Assembly (NCBI GenBank): GCA_963773055.1
Contig: CAVYZL010000006.1
Location: forward strand, 930,001-994,000
Direction of reading: 5' to 3'
Length of the DNA: 64,000 bases
DNA from: PALSA-612 sp963773055
GTDB lineage: Bacteria; Actinomycetota; Thermoleophilia; Gaiellales; Gaiellaceae
In this document: in pieces, positions 12,729 through 21,533 of the stretch
Layout: every line of letters starts with the position of its first letter
Position numbering within the stretch: position 1 is the stretch's first letter
Position numbers and translations under genes: made by a program
Notes under the pieces: model-generated
The model's database searches: none
What the model saw: only the letters and a program-made list of their open reading frames with translations
What the model was told of the DNA's origin: nothing

Positions 12729-13214
12729 TTAGTCGTCGGCAACGATGTCCCGCGGGACGGCCCGGGCGAGGCGGACGAGCTCTCCGGGAGCCAGCCCTGC
12801 CATGTGACGCGTCGAGCCCGCGCCGACCCAGACCCGCTCTGCGCCGAGCAGCGTCCGCTCGAGAAGAACGTGCGCCGAAGCCGGCGCGGGAAACGGGCAG
12901 ACGGCGCCTGGATCGAACCCGGTGACCTCTCGCACGCGCTCGGGAGCGACGATCGTGACCTGCGCCACGCCGAGCGCGATGGCGATCTTGCCGGAGGCAG
13001 CGCGGCGATCTCCGGGCACCAGCGCGAGCACCGGCGTACCGACGGTCTCGAACACGAGCGTCTTCACGATCCGGCTGAGGTCGACTCCGACCGCGCGCGC
13101 CGCGTCGGCAGCGGTGGGCGTGCCGGCGGCGAACTCCTCGAGCCGGACCTCAGCGCCGGCCGCGTTGAGGAACGCGCTCACCCGCTCCACCTCCTCGGGA
13201 AGCTGCTCCGTCAC
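12729..13214 (-). CDS. ybaK: YbaK/ProX aminoacyl-tRNA deacylase
   Basis: 161 aa. The family hydrolyses misacylated tRNA (Cys-tRNA-Pro or Ala-tRNA-Pro) in trans. Typical blocks: GVDLSRIVKTLVFE with the conserved lysine, LVPGDRRAASGKIAIALG, TGFDPGAVCPFP, and the C-terminal VGAGSTRHMAGLAPGELVRL. GTG 13214 overlaps the serA stop (GTGA). It lies between serA and ilvE, which suits an amino-acid quality-control gene. Confidence 0.85.
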   Translation of the reverse strand: MTEQLPEEVERVSAFLNAAGAEVRLEEFAAGTPTAADAARAVGVDLSRIVKTLVFETVGTPVLALVPGDRRAASGKIAIALGVAQVTIVAPERVREVTGFDPGAVCPFPAPASAHVLLERTLLGAERVWVGAGSTRHMAGLAPGELVRLARAVPRDIVADD

Positions 13215-14796
13215 GCCGCGGAGAGGCGGATGAAACGGGCGTCGTCGAAACCCTCGTCGAGAAAGCGTGCGACGAGGTCGGGCGGAGCCGGCGTGTCGAT
13301 CGAGAGCGCCATCAGAGCCTTGCCGCCCTGATTCGTTCGCGAGACGGCCATGTTCGCGATGTTCACCCCTGCCTCGCCGAACAAGGACCCGACCTTGCCG
13401 ATCACGCCCGGCTTGTCGTCGTAGCGGAAGAACACCATCAACGGGGCGAGCTCGATCTCGATCTGGTAGCCGAGCGCGCCGACGAGCCAGTGGCGGTCGT
13501 CGACGCCGATCGTCGTCGCCGATACGCGGATCTCCTCGCCGTCCATGCACACGGCTACCGAGAGCAAGCTCGTGTAGTCGGGGGAGGAGCGCTGGGTCTC
13601 CTCCTCGACGCGGATGCCGCGGTCGGCGGCGACGAGCGCCGCGTTGACGTAGTTGACCGGGTGCTCCGTCCTCCCCTCGAAGGCGCCGTTGAGCGCGGCG
13701 GCCGTCAGCAGCCGCGTGTCGTGATCGGCGAGACGGCCGTGGTACGCAAGCAGGAAGCGCTCGGCGCCGCCGTCAGCGAGCTCCATCGCCAGGCGGCCGA
13801 GCTTCGCCGCAAGCGGCACGAAGGGGCCGAGCACCTCGAGCTCCTCCGGGCGGACGACCGGGCTGTTGACGGCGTTCGTGACCACGCCGCCGTCGAGCGC
13901 CGCCGCCACCTGCTCCGCCACGATCACCCCGGCCCGGTCCTGCGCCTCCTCCGTCGACGCCGCGAGGTGCGGCGTGACGACGACATTGTCGAGCTGGAGC
14001 AGCGGGCCCGTGTACGGCTCGGTCGCGAATACGTCGAGGGCGGCAGCGGCGACCTTGCCGGACTCGAGCGCCGCCAGCAGAGCGTCCTCATCGATCAGCT
14101 CTCCCCGCGCTGCGTTGATCAGCCGCACGCCGTCCTTCATCGACGCGAGCGCCGCCGCGTCGATCGTGCCCCTCGTCTCGTCGGCGAGAGGTAGGTGGAG
14201 CGACACGAAGTCGGCCTCGGCGAGGGCCGCTGTCGGCTCTCCGCCGCCTCGACGCCGAGCTCGCGGAAGCGATCTGCCGCGACGAAGGGGTCGTAGCCGA
14301 CGACGCGCATCCCGAGGTCGAGCGCGCGCCGGCCCAGCTGCTGTCCGACGCGGCCGAACCCGAGGATGCAGAGCGTCTTGCCGTACAGCTCGTGCCCCGC
14401 GTAGGCAGCGCGCTCCCACCGGCCCGCCTTCAACGCCATGTGCGCCTGAGGGATGTTCCGCGACAGGGCGAGGAGCAACCCGAGCGCGTGCTCGGCGGCG
14501 GAGACGACCGTCGACTCGGGCGCGTTCGCGACGACGATCCCCTGGCGTGTCGCCGCCTCGACGTCGACGTTGTCAACGCCTACTCCGGCACGTCCGATCA
14601 CGCGCAGCCGCTCCGCGCGGCCGAGAATATCCGCGTCGAGCCGGGTTCCCGACCGGATGACGATCGCCTCGTAGCGGCCGATGATCTCCGCGAGGTTCGA
14701 GTCTCCGTCCTCGTCGACGTCGAACCGCGCACGGAGCAGCTCGATGCCCGCGGCGGCGATCGGTTCGCGGACGAGGACGCGCGGTCGGTCGCTCAA
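13211..14796 (-). CDS. serA: D-3-phosphoglycerate dehydrogenase (one frameshift)
   Basis: About 528 aa if repaired. First step of serine synthesis (3-phosphoglycerate to phosphohydroxypyruvate, NAD-dependent). The N-terminal catalytic segment is followed by a Rossmann domain (GKTLCILGFGRVGQQLGRRA), conserved GRAGVGVDNVD and TPHLAASTEEAQDRAG, the intervening ASB domain (from about residue 315) and a C-terminal ACT domain (VFFRYDDKPGVIGKVGSLFG), which usually gives serine feedback control. The frame changes at about 14,233-14,240 between GVEAAES and TAALAEADFV; restoring one missing base gives an intact protein. The TTG start 14796 overlaps the preceding aminotransferase stop (TTGA). Confidence 0.92.
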
Positions 14797-15944
14797 GCGG
14801 CCACCGTCTCGAACGCCTCGAGCGCACGAGACGCGGCTGCGCCACGAACGACGTCGGCGCCGAGCTCGACGAGCCCGAGCTCGACGGCCGAGAGCGCCGT
14901 GACGAGGTCGAAGACGTCGTAGTAGCCGATATGGCCGATTCGGAAGACGGTCGGCTTCAACGGGCCGTGGCCGCCCGCCAGCTGCACGCCCGTTCGCTCA
15001 CGCAGCAGCGCCACGAGCTCGGCCGCGTCTACGCCTGCAGGCGTCTTGCCCGCCGTCACGACGGCGGAGGAGTCGTCGTCCGGAGAGAAGAGCTCGAGCC
15101 CCATCGCCTTGAGGCCGGCGCGACACGCGCGCCCGAGGCGAACGTGTCGATCGAACGTCGCGTCGAGCCCTTCGTCGAGCAGGAGCCCGAGCGCGACGTT
15201 GAGCGCCCGCACGATCGAGACCGCCGGGGTGAAGGGCGCGTCGAGCACATCCTGCGCCTTGCGCGTCCGCTCCCAGTCGAAGTAGTAGCGCGGCGAGGAC
15301 GAGCGGCCCTCGGGGTTCCAGACTGCATCGGAGACGGCCGCGACCGCGAGGCCGGGCGGCGTCATCAGCGCCTTCTGCGAGCCTGAGCACACGACGTCGA
15401 TGCCCCATGCATCCATCTCGAGCGGCACCGCGCCGAGGCTGGAGACGGCGTCGACGACGACGTGCGCGCCGGACGGACGCGTCGCGTCTGCGAACGCGTG
15501 CAGGTCGGAGACGACGCCGGTCGACGTCTCGGAGTGCGTCAGGAAGACCGCACGGACTCCGTCCGTCTCGGTGAGCAGCGCCTCGAGGTCGGCTGCCACC
15601 GGCACCTCACCCCATGCATAGCGGAGCGGCACCACGTCGCAGCCGTACCGCTCGGCGATCTCCACCCACCGCTCGCCGAAGGCACCTGCCGAGACCACGA
15701 CCACGCGCGTCCCGGGACTGCAGAGGTTGGCGACGGCCGACTCCATGGCGCCAGTCCCCGAGGCCGTGAAGAGGAGCGCGTCCGACGACGTGCGGCAGAT
15801 CTCCTTCAGCCGAGCGAGGCACTCCGCGTAGATCGGGCGGAAGTCGGCGCCGCGGTGGTGGACGATCGGCTCGGCGAGCGCGGCGAGCACCTCTGGCGGC
15901 ACAGGGGTCGGCCCGGGCGTGAAGAGATACCGCTTCGGGGGCAC
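14793..15944 (-). CDS. Class V PLP aminotransferase (serine/alanine-glyoxylate type)
   Basis: 383 aa. Fold-type I aminotransferase with FTPGPTPVPPEVLAA at the N-terminus, SGTGAMESAVANL, DAVSSLGAVPLEMD and the PLP-lysine SGSQKALMTPPG. The family includes alanine- and serine-glyoxylate aminotransferases. Several lineages use one next to serA instead of SerC to make phosphoserine. The 4-bp overlap with serA supports a role in serine synthesis (inference). GTG start at 15944. The next gene upstream is divergent, with 116 bp between the two starts. Confidence 0.85.
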   Translation of the reverse strand: MPPKRYLFTPGPTPVPPEVLAALAEPIVHHRGADFRPIYAECLARLKEICRTSSDALLFTASGTGAMESAVANLCSPGTRVVVVSAGAFGERWVEIAERYGCDVVPLRYAWGEVPVAADLEALLTETDGVRAVFLTHSETSTGVVSDLHAFADATRPSGAHVVVDAVSSLGAVPLEMDAWGIDVVCSGSQKALMTPPGLAVAAVSDAVWNPEGRSSSPRYYFDWERTRKAQDVLDAPFTPAVSIVRALNVALGLLLDEGLDATFDRHVRLGRACRAGLKAMGLELFSPDDDSSAVVTAGKTPAGVDAAELVALLRERTGVQLAGGHGPLKPTVFRIGHIGYYDVFDLVTALSAVELGLVELGADVVRGAAASRALEAFETVAA

Positions 15945-16060
15945 TGCGGCAGAGCGTAGCTCAGCGCGTCAGCCGCGCTAGCTCGCGGTAGTGAAGCACT
16001 GGCTCGAATAGACGCGGGACGCTAGGGTTGAAAGCTCAAACCGCGGGGAGGTACAAAGGC

Positions 16061-16798
16061 ATGGAGAACGGAGCAGCGGTCGTCTCGGCGCAGGACGTGA
16101 CGCGGCGCTACGGCGAGGGAGACACGTGCGTGCACGCTCTCCGCGGCGTCTCGCTCGACGTCGCCCGCGGGAAGCTGACAGCCGTCATGGGACCGTCCGG
16201 CTCCGGGAAATCGACGCTCATGCACATCCTCGCGGGGCTCGACAAGCCGAGCTCGGGCACGGTGTCGATCGACGGCACGGAGATCACGACGCTCGGTGAC
16301 ACCGACCTCACGAAGCTGCGCCGGGAGCACATCGGCTTCGTGTTCCAGTTCTTCAACCTCCTCCCCATGCTGAGCGCCGAGGAGAACGTCGAGCTGCCGC
16401 TGCGGATCGCCGGCGAGAAGACGGACAAGCAGTGGTTCGAGAACCTGCTCGAGAAGATGGGCCTGAGCGAGCGCCGCACGCACCGGCCGAGCGAGCTGTC
16501 CGGCGGCCAGCAGCAGCGTGTCGCGATCGCGCGGGCGCTCGTCTCGCAGCCGACCGTGGTCTTCGCCGACGAGCCGACGGGGAACCTCGACTCCGCGACG
16601 TCCGGTGAGATCCTCGACCTGCTCCGCAGCTCGGTCGACGAGCTCGGGCAGACGACGGTGATGGTCACGCACGATCCGCGCGCGGCCGCCATCGCCGACC
16701 GGATCCTGTTCCTCGCGGACGGCAGCATCGTGAAGGACATGTCCGGTGTGTCGTCGAGCGAGATCATCTCCGCGATGGACGAGCTGCACCTCACGTGA
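16061..16798 (+). CDS. ABC transporter ATP-binding protein (LolD/MacB/SalX type)
   Basis: 245 aa. It powers the exporter encoded by the next gene. Walker A GPSGSGKST (residues about 44-52), Q-loop in FVFQFFNLLPML, signature LSGGQQQRVAIARAL, Walker B VVFADEPTGNLD and the H-loop VTHDPRA are all intact. FNLLPMLSAEENVELPL is characteristic of the LolD/MacB class, which pairs with FtsX-like permeases. Start ATG 16061 has a Shine-Dalgarno GGGGAGG 9 bp upstream; the frame also extends back to 16028. It overlaps the permease gene by 4 bp. Confidence 0.93.
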   Translation: MENGAAVVSAQDVTRRYGEGDTCVHALRGVSLDVARGKLTAVMGPSGSGKSTLMHILAGLDKPSSGTVSIDGTEITTLGDTDLTKLRREHIGFVFQFFNLLPMLSAEENVELPLRIAGEKTDKQWFENLLEKMGLSERRTHRPSELSGGQQQRVAIARALVSQPTVVFADEPTGNLDSATSGEILDLLRSSVDELGQTTVMVTHDPRAAAIADRILFLADGSIVKDMSGVSSSEIISAMDELHLT

Positions 16799-19350
16799 CG
16801 AAGGTCGCCCTCCGCGCGCTCTGGGGCCGCAAGCTCCGGACGATGCTCACGGGGTTCGCGATCGTCCTCGGCGTCGCGACGATCACCGGCACGTATGTCC
16901 TCACGGACTCGATCTCGAACGCGTTCGACTCGATCTTCACGACGATCTACAAGGGCACGGACGCCGTCATCACCGGCAAGTCCGCGTTCGACATCTCGAG
17001 CGACTCCGGCGTCGAGGCGCCTGCGTTCGACGAGTCGCTGTTGCCGAAGGTGAAGCAGCTGCCGGACGTCGCCGCAGCCGTGGGCGGCGTCGGCGGGGAA
17101 GCGCAGCTGATCGGCCCGAACGGAAAGGTGATCCAGTTCGGCGGCGCCCCGAACATCGGGTTCTCGGTCGACCCCACGCAGGCGCGCCTGAACTCGATCG
17201 TCCTCAAGGACGGCACGTGGCCGCAGAACGACGAGGTCGCGATCGACACGAGCACGGCGTCGAAGAAGGACCTCGTGCCGGGCGACGGCATCGCTGTCCA
17301 GGGGCAGGGGCCCGCACGGGAGATGCGGATCTCCGGCCTCTTCGACTTCTCGAGCGAGGGCAACATCGGCGGCGCGACGCTCGCCGCCTTCAACCTCACT
17401 ACGGCCCAGGAGCTGTTCAAGAAGGTCGGGAAGCTCGATCAGATCCGGGCAGCCGCGAAGCCGGGCACCCCGCCGCAGCGGCTGGTGCGGGAGATCCAGG
17501 AGATCCTCCCGCCCAGCACGCAGGTGCGCTCCGGGACGGCTCAGGCGACCGAGGATGCAAGCGATACGAAGACGTTCCTCAGCTTCCTCCAGAGCTTCCT
17601 GCTCGCGTTCGGCGGGATCGCGCTCTTCGTCGGCGCCTTCGTGATCGCCAACTCGCTGTCGATCACGATCGCGCAACGGACGCGCGAGTTCGCCACCGTC
17701 CGGACGATCGGCGCCTCGCGCCGCCAGATCCTCCGCGCCGTCCTCATCGAGTCTCTCGTGATCGGGATCGCTGCGTCCCTGACCGGCCTCGTCGCCGGTC
17801 TCGCGCTCGCCAAAGGCCTGTTCTGGCTCTTCGGGCAGGTTGGCTTCACGCTCCCGAACAGCGGTCTTCTGCTCCAGACGCGAACGATCATCGTTGCCCT
17901 CATCGTCGGCATCCTCGTGACGGTGATCGCGAGCCTGCGGCCCGCGATTCGCGCGACGCGCGTCCCACCGATCGCCGCCGTCCGCGAGGGTGCACACCTG
18001 CCGCCGGGCCGCTTCGCGCGCTACCGGCCGGTGGGCTCGGCCGTCGTCGGCCTCGTCGGCTTCGCGCTGATCGCCGCCGGGCTCTTCGTCAGCGGCCTCT
18101 CCACGACGGCGATCCTCCTGCTCATGGGCTTCGGCACAGTGCTCGTCTTCTTCGGCGTCGCGTTCTTCTCGTCGCAGCTCGTGGTGCCGCTCGCACACGT
18201 GCTCGGAGGCCCCGCGGCGGCGTTCGCAGGCGCGCCGGGCGTGCTCGCCCGCGAGAACTCCATGCGCAACCCGCAGCGCACGGCCTCGACAGCCGCTGCC
18301 CTCATGATCGGGCTCGCGCTTGTCACCGTCGTCGCCATGCTCGCGGCGTCGATCATCGCCTCGTTCTTCGACGCCGTGAACGCGATCTGGCAGACGGACT
18401 ACGCCGTCACGTCGCAGAACAACTATTCGCCGATCCCGGTGGCCGTCACCGATCCGCTCAAGAAATCGCCGGTGACGACAGCCGTCGTCGGCGTGCGTGC
18501 CGGCGAGGCGCGTTTTCTCGACCAGACGCACAATCTCACGGCCGTCGACCCAGGTGCGAGCAAGGTCTTCAACCTCGACTGGACGGCGGGCTCCGCGGCC
18601 GTCATGGAGAATCTCGGCGCCGACGGCGCGTTCACCGATTCGGATTTCGCGAAGAGCCACAACCTCAAAGTGGGCTCGAAGGTGGACATGCTCTTCCCGA
18701 ACGGCAACACCTGGCCGTTCACGATCAAGGGGATCTTCGACCCGCCGAACGGCGGCTCGCCGTTCGGGGTGTTGACGATCTCGAGTGTCATCTTCGATGC
18801 GAATTTCGACCAGCCGAAGAACCTCTTCGTCTTCATCAACACGAAGGGCGGCGAGACGGACGCGAACCGGGCGGCGCTCGAGAAGTCGCTCACCGGCTTC
18901 CCGAACGCGAAGCTCCAGGACGAGCAGGAGTTCAAGGACAACCAGGCAAGCGGCCTCAAGCAGGTGCTGAACATCCTCTACGTCCTGCTCGCGCTGTCCG
19001 TGATCGTGAGCCTGTTCGGCATCGTCAACACGCTCGTCCTGAGTGTCTTCGAGCGCACGCGCGAGATCGGCATGCTGCGCGCGGTCGGGACGACGCGCTG
19101 GCAGATCCGCACGATGATCACGCTCGAGAGCGTCGTCACGTCGCTCATGGGCGCCGCGATCGGGATCGTCCTCGGCGTCGTGCTCGCGACGCTCCTCATC
19201 GTCCGGGTCGACTTCCTCGTTCTCTCGTGGCCGATCGGCTCGCTCCTCCTCTTTGCCGTGGCCGCGATCATCGTCGGCCTGATCGCCGCGATCCTTCCCG
19301 CGCGGCGCGCCGCGAAGCTCAACGTCCTTCAGGCGCTCCAGTACGAGTAA
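16795..19350 (+). CDS. ABC transporter permease, double FtsX-like domain
   Basis: 851 aa. One N-terminal TM helix (after LWGRKLRTMLTGFAIVLG), a periplasm-type extracellular domain, a first FtsX block of three TMs (about residues 255-390), then a second anchor, extracellular domain and FtsX block (about 710-850). Each block begins with the FERTREIGMLRAVGTTRWQI-type coupling motif (first copy AQRTREFATVRTIGASRRQI). The architecture is that of large actinobacterial MacB-like exporters of lipids, peptides or antibiotics; the substrate is unknown. GTG 16795 overlaps the ATPase stop. The opposite strand has a very long spurious open frame caused by GC bias. Confidence 0.9.
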   Translation: MTKVALRALWGRKLRTMLTGFAIVLGVATITGTYVLTDSISNAFDSIFTTIYKGTDAVITGKSAFDISSDSGVEAPAFDESLLPKVKQLPDVAAAVGGVGGEAQLIGPNGKVIQFGGAPNIGFSVDPTQARLNSIVLKDGTWPQNDEVAIDTSTASKKDLVPGDGIAVQGQGPAREMRISGLFDFSSEGNIGGATLAAFNLTTAQELFKKVGKLDQIRAAAKPGTPPQRLVREIQEILPPSTQVRSGTAQATEDASDTKTFLSFLQSFLLAFGGIALFVGAFVIANSLSITIAQRTREFATVRTIGASRRQILRAVLIESLVIGIAASLTGLVAGLALAKGLFWLFGQVGFTLPNSGLLLQTRTIIVALIVGILVTVIASLRPAIRATRVPPIAAVREGAHLPPGRFARYRPVGSAVVGLVGFALIAAGLFVSGLSTTAILLLMGFGTVLVFFGVAFFSSQLVVPLAHVLGGPAAAFAGAPGVLARENSMRNPQRTASTAAALMIGLALVTVVAMLAASIIASFFDAVNAIWQTDYAVTSQNNYSPIPVAVTDPLKKSPVTTAVVGVRAGEARFLDQTHNLTAVDPGASKVFNLDWTAGSAAVMENLGADGAFTDSDFAKSHNLKVGSKVDMLFPNGNTWPFTIKGIFDPPNGGSPFGVLTISSVIFDANFDQPKNLFVFINTKGGETDANRAALEKSLTGFPNAKLQDEQEFKDNQASGLKQVLNILYVLLALSVIVSLFGIVNTLVLSVFERTREIGMLRAVGTTRWQIRTMITLESVVTSLMGAAIGIVLGVVLATLLIVRVDFLVLSWPIGSLLLFAVAAIIVGLIAAILPARRAAKLNVLQALQYE

Positions 19351-19354
19351 CGGC

Positions 19355-19906
19355 GTGGGCCCGGAGTCGCTAAGGGGCAAGCTCCTCGTCTCGACGCCGG
19401 CGCTCTACGACCCGAACTTCCGTCGCACTGTCATCCTCGTCGGCGAGCACTCGGAGGAGGGAGCGATGGGCCTCGTCCTCAACCGTCCGTCGGGGACGAC
19501 GGTCGGGAGCGCGGTGCCCGATCTCGCAGACGTCGCCGGGTTCGACGCGCCCGTCTTCATCGGCGGCCCCGTGCAGGCGGACGCGGTGCTCGTGCTCGCG
19601 GAGTTCGACGACGCGAGCGCGGCCGCCGGGCTCGTCGTCGGCGACATCGGGTTTGCCCGCGCGGACGGCGACCTCGACGTCCTCGGCGAGTCGACCCGCC
19701 GGGCTCGCGTCTTTGCCGGCTACTCCGGCTGGGGTCCCGGTCAGCTGGAAGCGGAGCTCGACGAGACATCGTGGCTCGTCGAGTCGGCCGAGGGGCTCGA
19801 CCTTCTGCCGGAGCCCGGCGAAGACCTGTTCGGCGAGGTGCTCCGCCGCAAAGGCGGGAACTACCGGCTGCTCGCGACGATGCCCGAGGACCCGCGCCAG
19901 AACTAA
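19355..19906 (+). CDS. YqgE/AlgH family protein (UPF0301)
   Basis: 183 aa. Family blocks: RGKLLVSTPALYDPNFRRTV near the N-terminus, GAMGLVLNRPSG, PVFIGGPVQ, FAGYSGWGPGQLEAEL and W at the expected C-terminal position. The fold is known, but the biochemical role of YqgE proteins is not established. GTG start 19355 lies 4 bp after the permease stop, so it may be co-transcribed with the ABC genes. Its stop overlaps the convergent gene's stop. Confidence 0.9.
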   Translation: MGPESLRGKLLVSTPALYDPNFRRTVILVGEHSEEGAMGLVLNRPSGTTVGSAVPDLADVAGFDAPVFIGGPVQADAVLVLAEFDDASAAAGLVVGDIGFARADGDLDVLGESTRRARVFAGYSGWGPGQLEAELDETSWLVESAEGLDLLPEPGEDLFGEVLRRKGGNYRLLATMPEDPRQN

Positions 19907-20139
19907 CTGCGGAGCTCGGTCGGCGTCAGCTGCCGCGCGCCGAGCTCGTCCACCGAGGGAACCAGATCCCGGACGACCTCGAGCACCTTGCCCGGCGAGT
20001 CGGAGAACGGGCTGACGATCTTCGAGCCCTTGAGCAGGACACGGCCGGGCATCGCCGTCACGTGCACCGCGAGGTGCGGCTCCTTGTAGCCCTTCTCGGC
20101 GAGGAGCGCGTTCGCCTCCGCGACGGGATCAGTGCTCAC
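19903..20139 (-). CDS. Small protein of unknown function coupled to gatB
   Basis: 78 aa, not recognised. The sequence has no signal peptide or TM segment. It has a mixed composition with a likely beta-rich centre (EPHLAVHVTAMPGRVLLKGS) and a helical C-terminal part (KVLEVVRDLVPSVDELGA). GTG 20139 overlaps the gatB stop by 4 bp (GTGA), so it is almost certainly translated with the amidotransferase subunits. Its stop (19903-19905) overlaps the convergent yqgE stop. It may act with the amidotransferase or be a passenger; there is no direct evidence. Confidence 0.65.
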   Translation of the reverse strand: MSTDPVAEANALLAEKGYKEPHLAVHVTAMPGRVLLKGSKIVSPFSDSPGKVLEVVRDLVPSVDELGARQLTPTELRS

Positions 20140-21533
20140 GAGGCCAGCCGTTCGGTCACGAGCTCGTTGACCCGCTTCGGATTCGCGCGCCCGCCCGCCT
20201 CCTTCATCACCTGGCCGACGAAGAAGCCGGCGAGACCTGTCTTGCCGCTCTTGTAGGCGGCCACCTGGTCCGGATTCGCGGCGAGCACCTGCTCCACGAG
20301 CGCCGCGAGCTCGCTGTCGTCCGACACGAGCTCCTGCGCGAGGTGCTTGTCGGCCGTGAAGCCGGGCGTGGCGCTCGCCGCGATCGCGGCGAGGTACGTC
20401 TCGCGCGAAAGGCGGTCGCGCGCCTCGACGATCCGCGCGAGCTCGGCAGGCTCCGCGATCTCGACGCCGGCCGCCTCGTTGCGAACGACGTTCGATGCGA
20501 TCCTCGGGTCGATGCCGGCTCCCGTGAGCTTGTCGAACTCCCGGTCGCGTCCGGTGGTCACGAGCTCCCACGCTGCGTCGTAGCCGACCGCGTCACGGAC
20601 GCGCTCGACGCGAGCGGCGGGCAGCTCTGGAAGCTCTGCCGCAACGCGCTCGATCGTCGCCGCCTCCGGCTCGACCGGGACCAGGTCGGGCTCGGGGAAG
20701 TAGCGGTAGTCCTCCGCCTCCTCCTTCGTCCTGTGGGGAGTGAGCGTGTCGCGGTCCGCGTCGTAGTCGTACGTCTCCTGGACGACCTCGGCGCCGGCCT
20801 CGTGAAGGGCGATCTGCTCGCGCACCGCTGCGTCGATTCCGCGACCGATGTACGCAAAGGAGTTCATGTTCTTCAGCTCCCAGCGGGTGCGAAGCTCCGC
20901 CTCCCCCACCTCGCGCACGGAGATGTTCGCGTCGCAGCGAAGCGTGCCCTTCTCCATCTCGGCGTCTGAGATGCCGAGCTCGACGATCGTCTGGCGAAGC
21001 AGCTGGAGGAAGCGGCGCGCTGCTTCGGCCGACCGGAAGTCGGGCTGCGTGACGATCTCGACGAGCGGCGTGCCGCCGCGGTTGAAGTCGACGAGCGATC
21101 GGCCGGCGCCGACGATACGCCCACCCTCCCCGCCGACGTGCACGGTCTTCGCCGCGTCCTCCTCGAGGTGTGCCCGCACGATGCCGATCTCGAGCGGCTC
21201 TTCCTCGCCGGGCACCGTGAACGAGCCGTTCACGCAGAGAGGCTCGTCGTACTGGGAGATCTGGTAGCCCTTCGGCAGGTCGAAGTAGAAGTAGTTCTTC
21301 CGGTGGAAGACCGCGCGCTGCGCGATGTCGCAACCGAGCGCCAGGCCGAGCTTGACCGTCCACTCGACGGCGGCCCGGTTCGCGACGGGCAGCGCACCCG
21401 GGTGCGCAAGGCAGACAGGGCAGGTGCGCGAGTTCTCGGGCTCCCCGAAGCCGGTCGCACAGCGGCAGAACATCTTCGTCCGCGTCTTCAGCTGCACGTG
21501 GATCTCGAGACCGATGACGGGCTCCCAGCTCAC
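20136..21533 (-). CDS. gatB: Asp/Glu-tRNA amidotransferase subunit B
   Basis: 465 aa. GatB activates Glu-tRNA-Gln or Asp-tRNA-Asn and receives ammonia from GatA. Visible: VIGLEIHVQL, the zinc-binding cysteines (CRCATGF and CPVCLAHPGALP), KNYFYFDLPKGYQISQYDEP, DFNRGGTPLVEIV, the cradle domain and the C-terminal YqeY-like tail (GKTGLAGFFVGQVMKEAGG). GTG 21533 overlaps the gatA stop. The complete gatC-gatA-gatB order implies indirect synthesis of Gln- and/or Asn-tRNA. Confidence 0.96.
   Translation of the reverse strand: MSWEPVIGLEIHVQLKTRTKMFCRCATGFGEPENSRTCPVCLAHPGALPVANRAAVEWTVKLGLALGCDIAQRAVFHRKNYFYFDLPKGYQISQYDEPLCVNGSFTVPGEEEPLEIGIVRAHLEEDAAKTVHVGGEGGRIVGAGRSLVDFNRGGTPLVEIVTQPDFRSAEAARRFLQLLRQTIVELGISDAEMEKGTLRCDANISVREVGEAELRTRWELKNMNSFAYIGRGIDAAVREQIALHEAGAEVVQETYDYDADRDTLTPHRTKEEAEDYRYFPEPDLVPVEPEAATIERVAAELPELPAARVERVRDAVGYDAAWELVTTGRDREFDKLTGAGIDPRIASNVVRNEAAGVEIAEPAELARIVEARDRLSRETYLAAIAASATPGFTADKHLAQELVSDDSELAALVEQVLAANPDQVAAYKSGKTGLAGFFVGQVMKEAGGRANPKRVNELVTERLAS

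Noticed and set aside
16023..16028. TAGGGT as a -10 element before the ABC ATPase gene (also at 42294-42299 before the M24 gene)
   Set aside because: No acceptable -35 box at 16-18 bp in either place; two chance occurrences of a 6-mer are not evidence.
15945..16060. Riboswitch or T-box upstream of the serine/branched-chain operon or the ABC genes
   Set aside because: Only 116 bp lie between the divergent starts, and no T-box, glycine or SAM aptamer motif was recognised.
16108..19380. Open frame of about 1,090 codons on the minus strand opposite the ABC exporter genes
   Set aside because: It is rich in Arg/Asp/Glu/His with no domain, and mirrors the codon bias of the real plus-strand genes, whose motifs are unmistakable.
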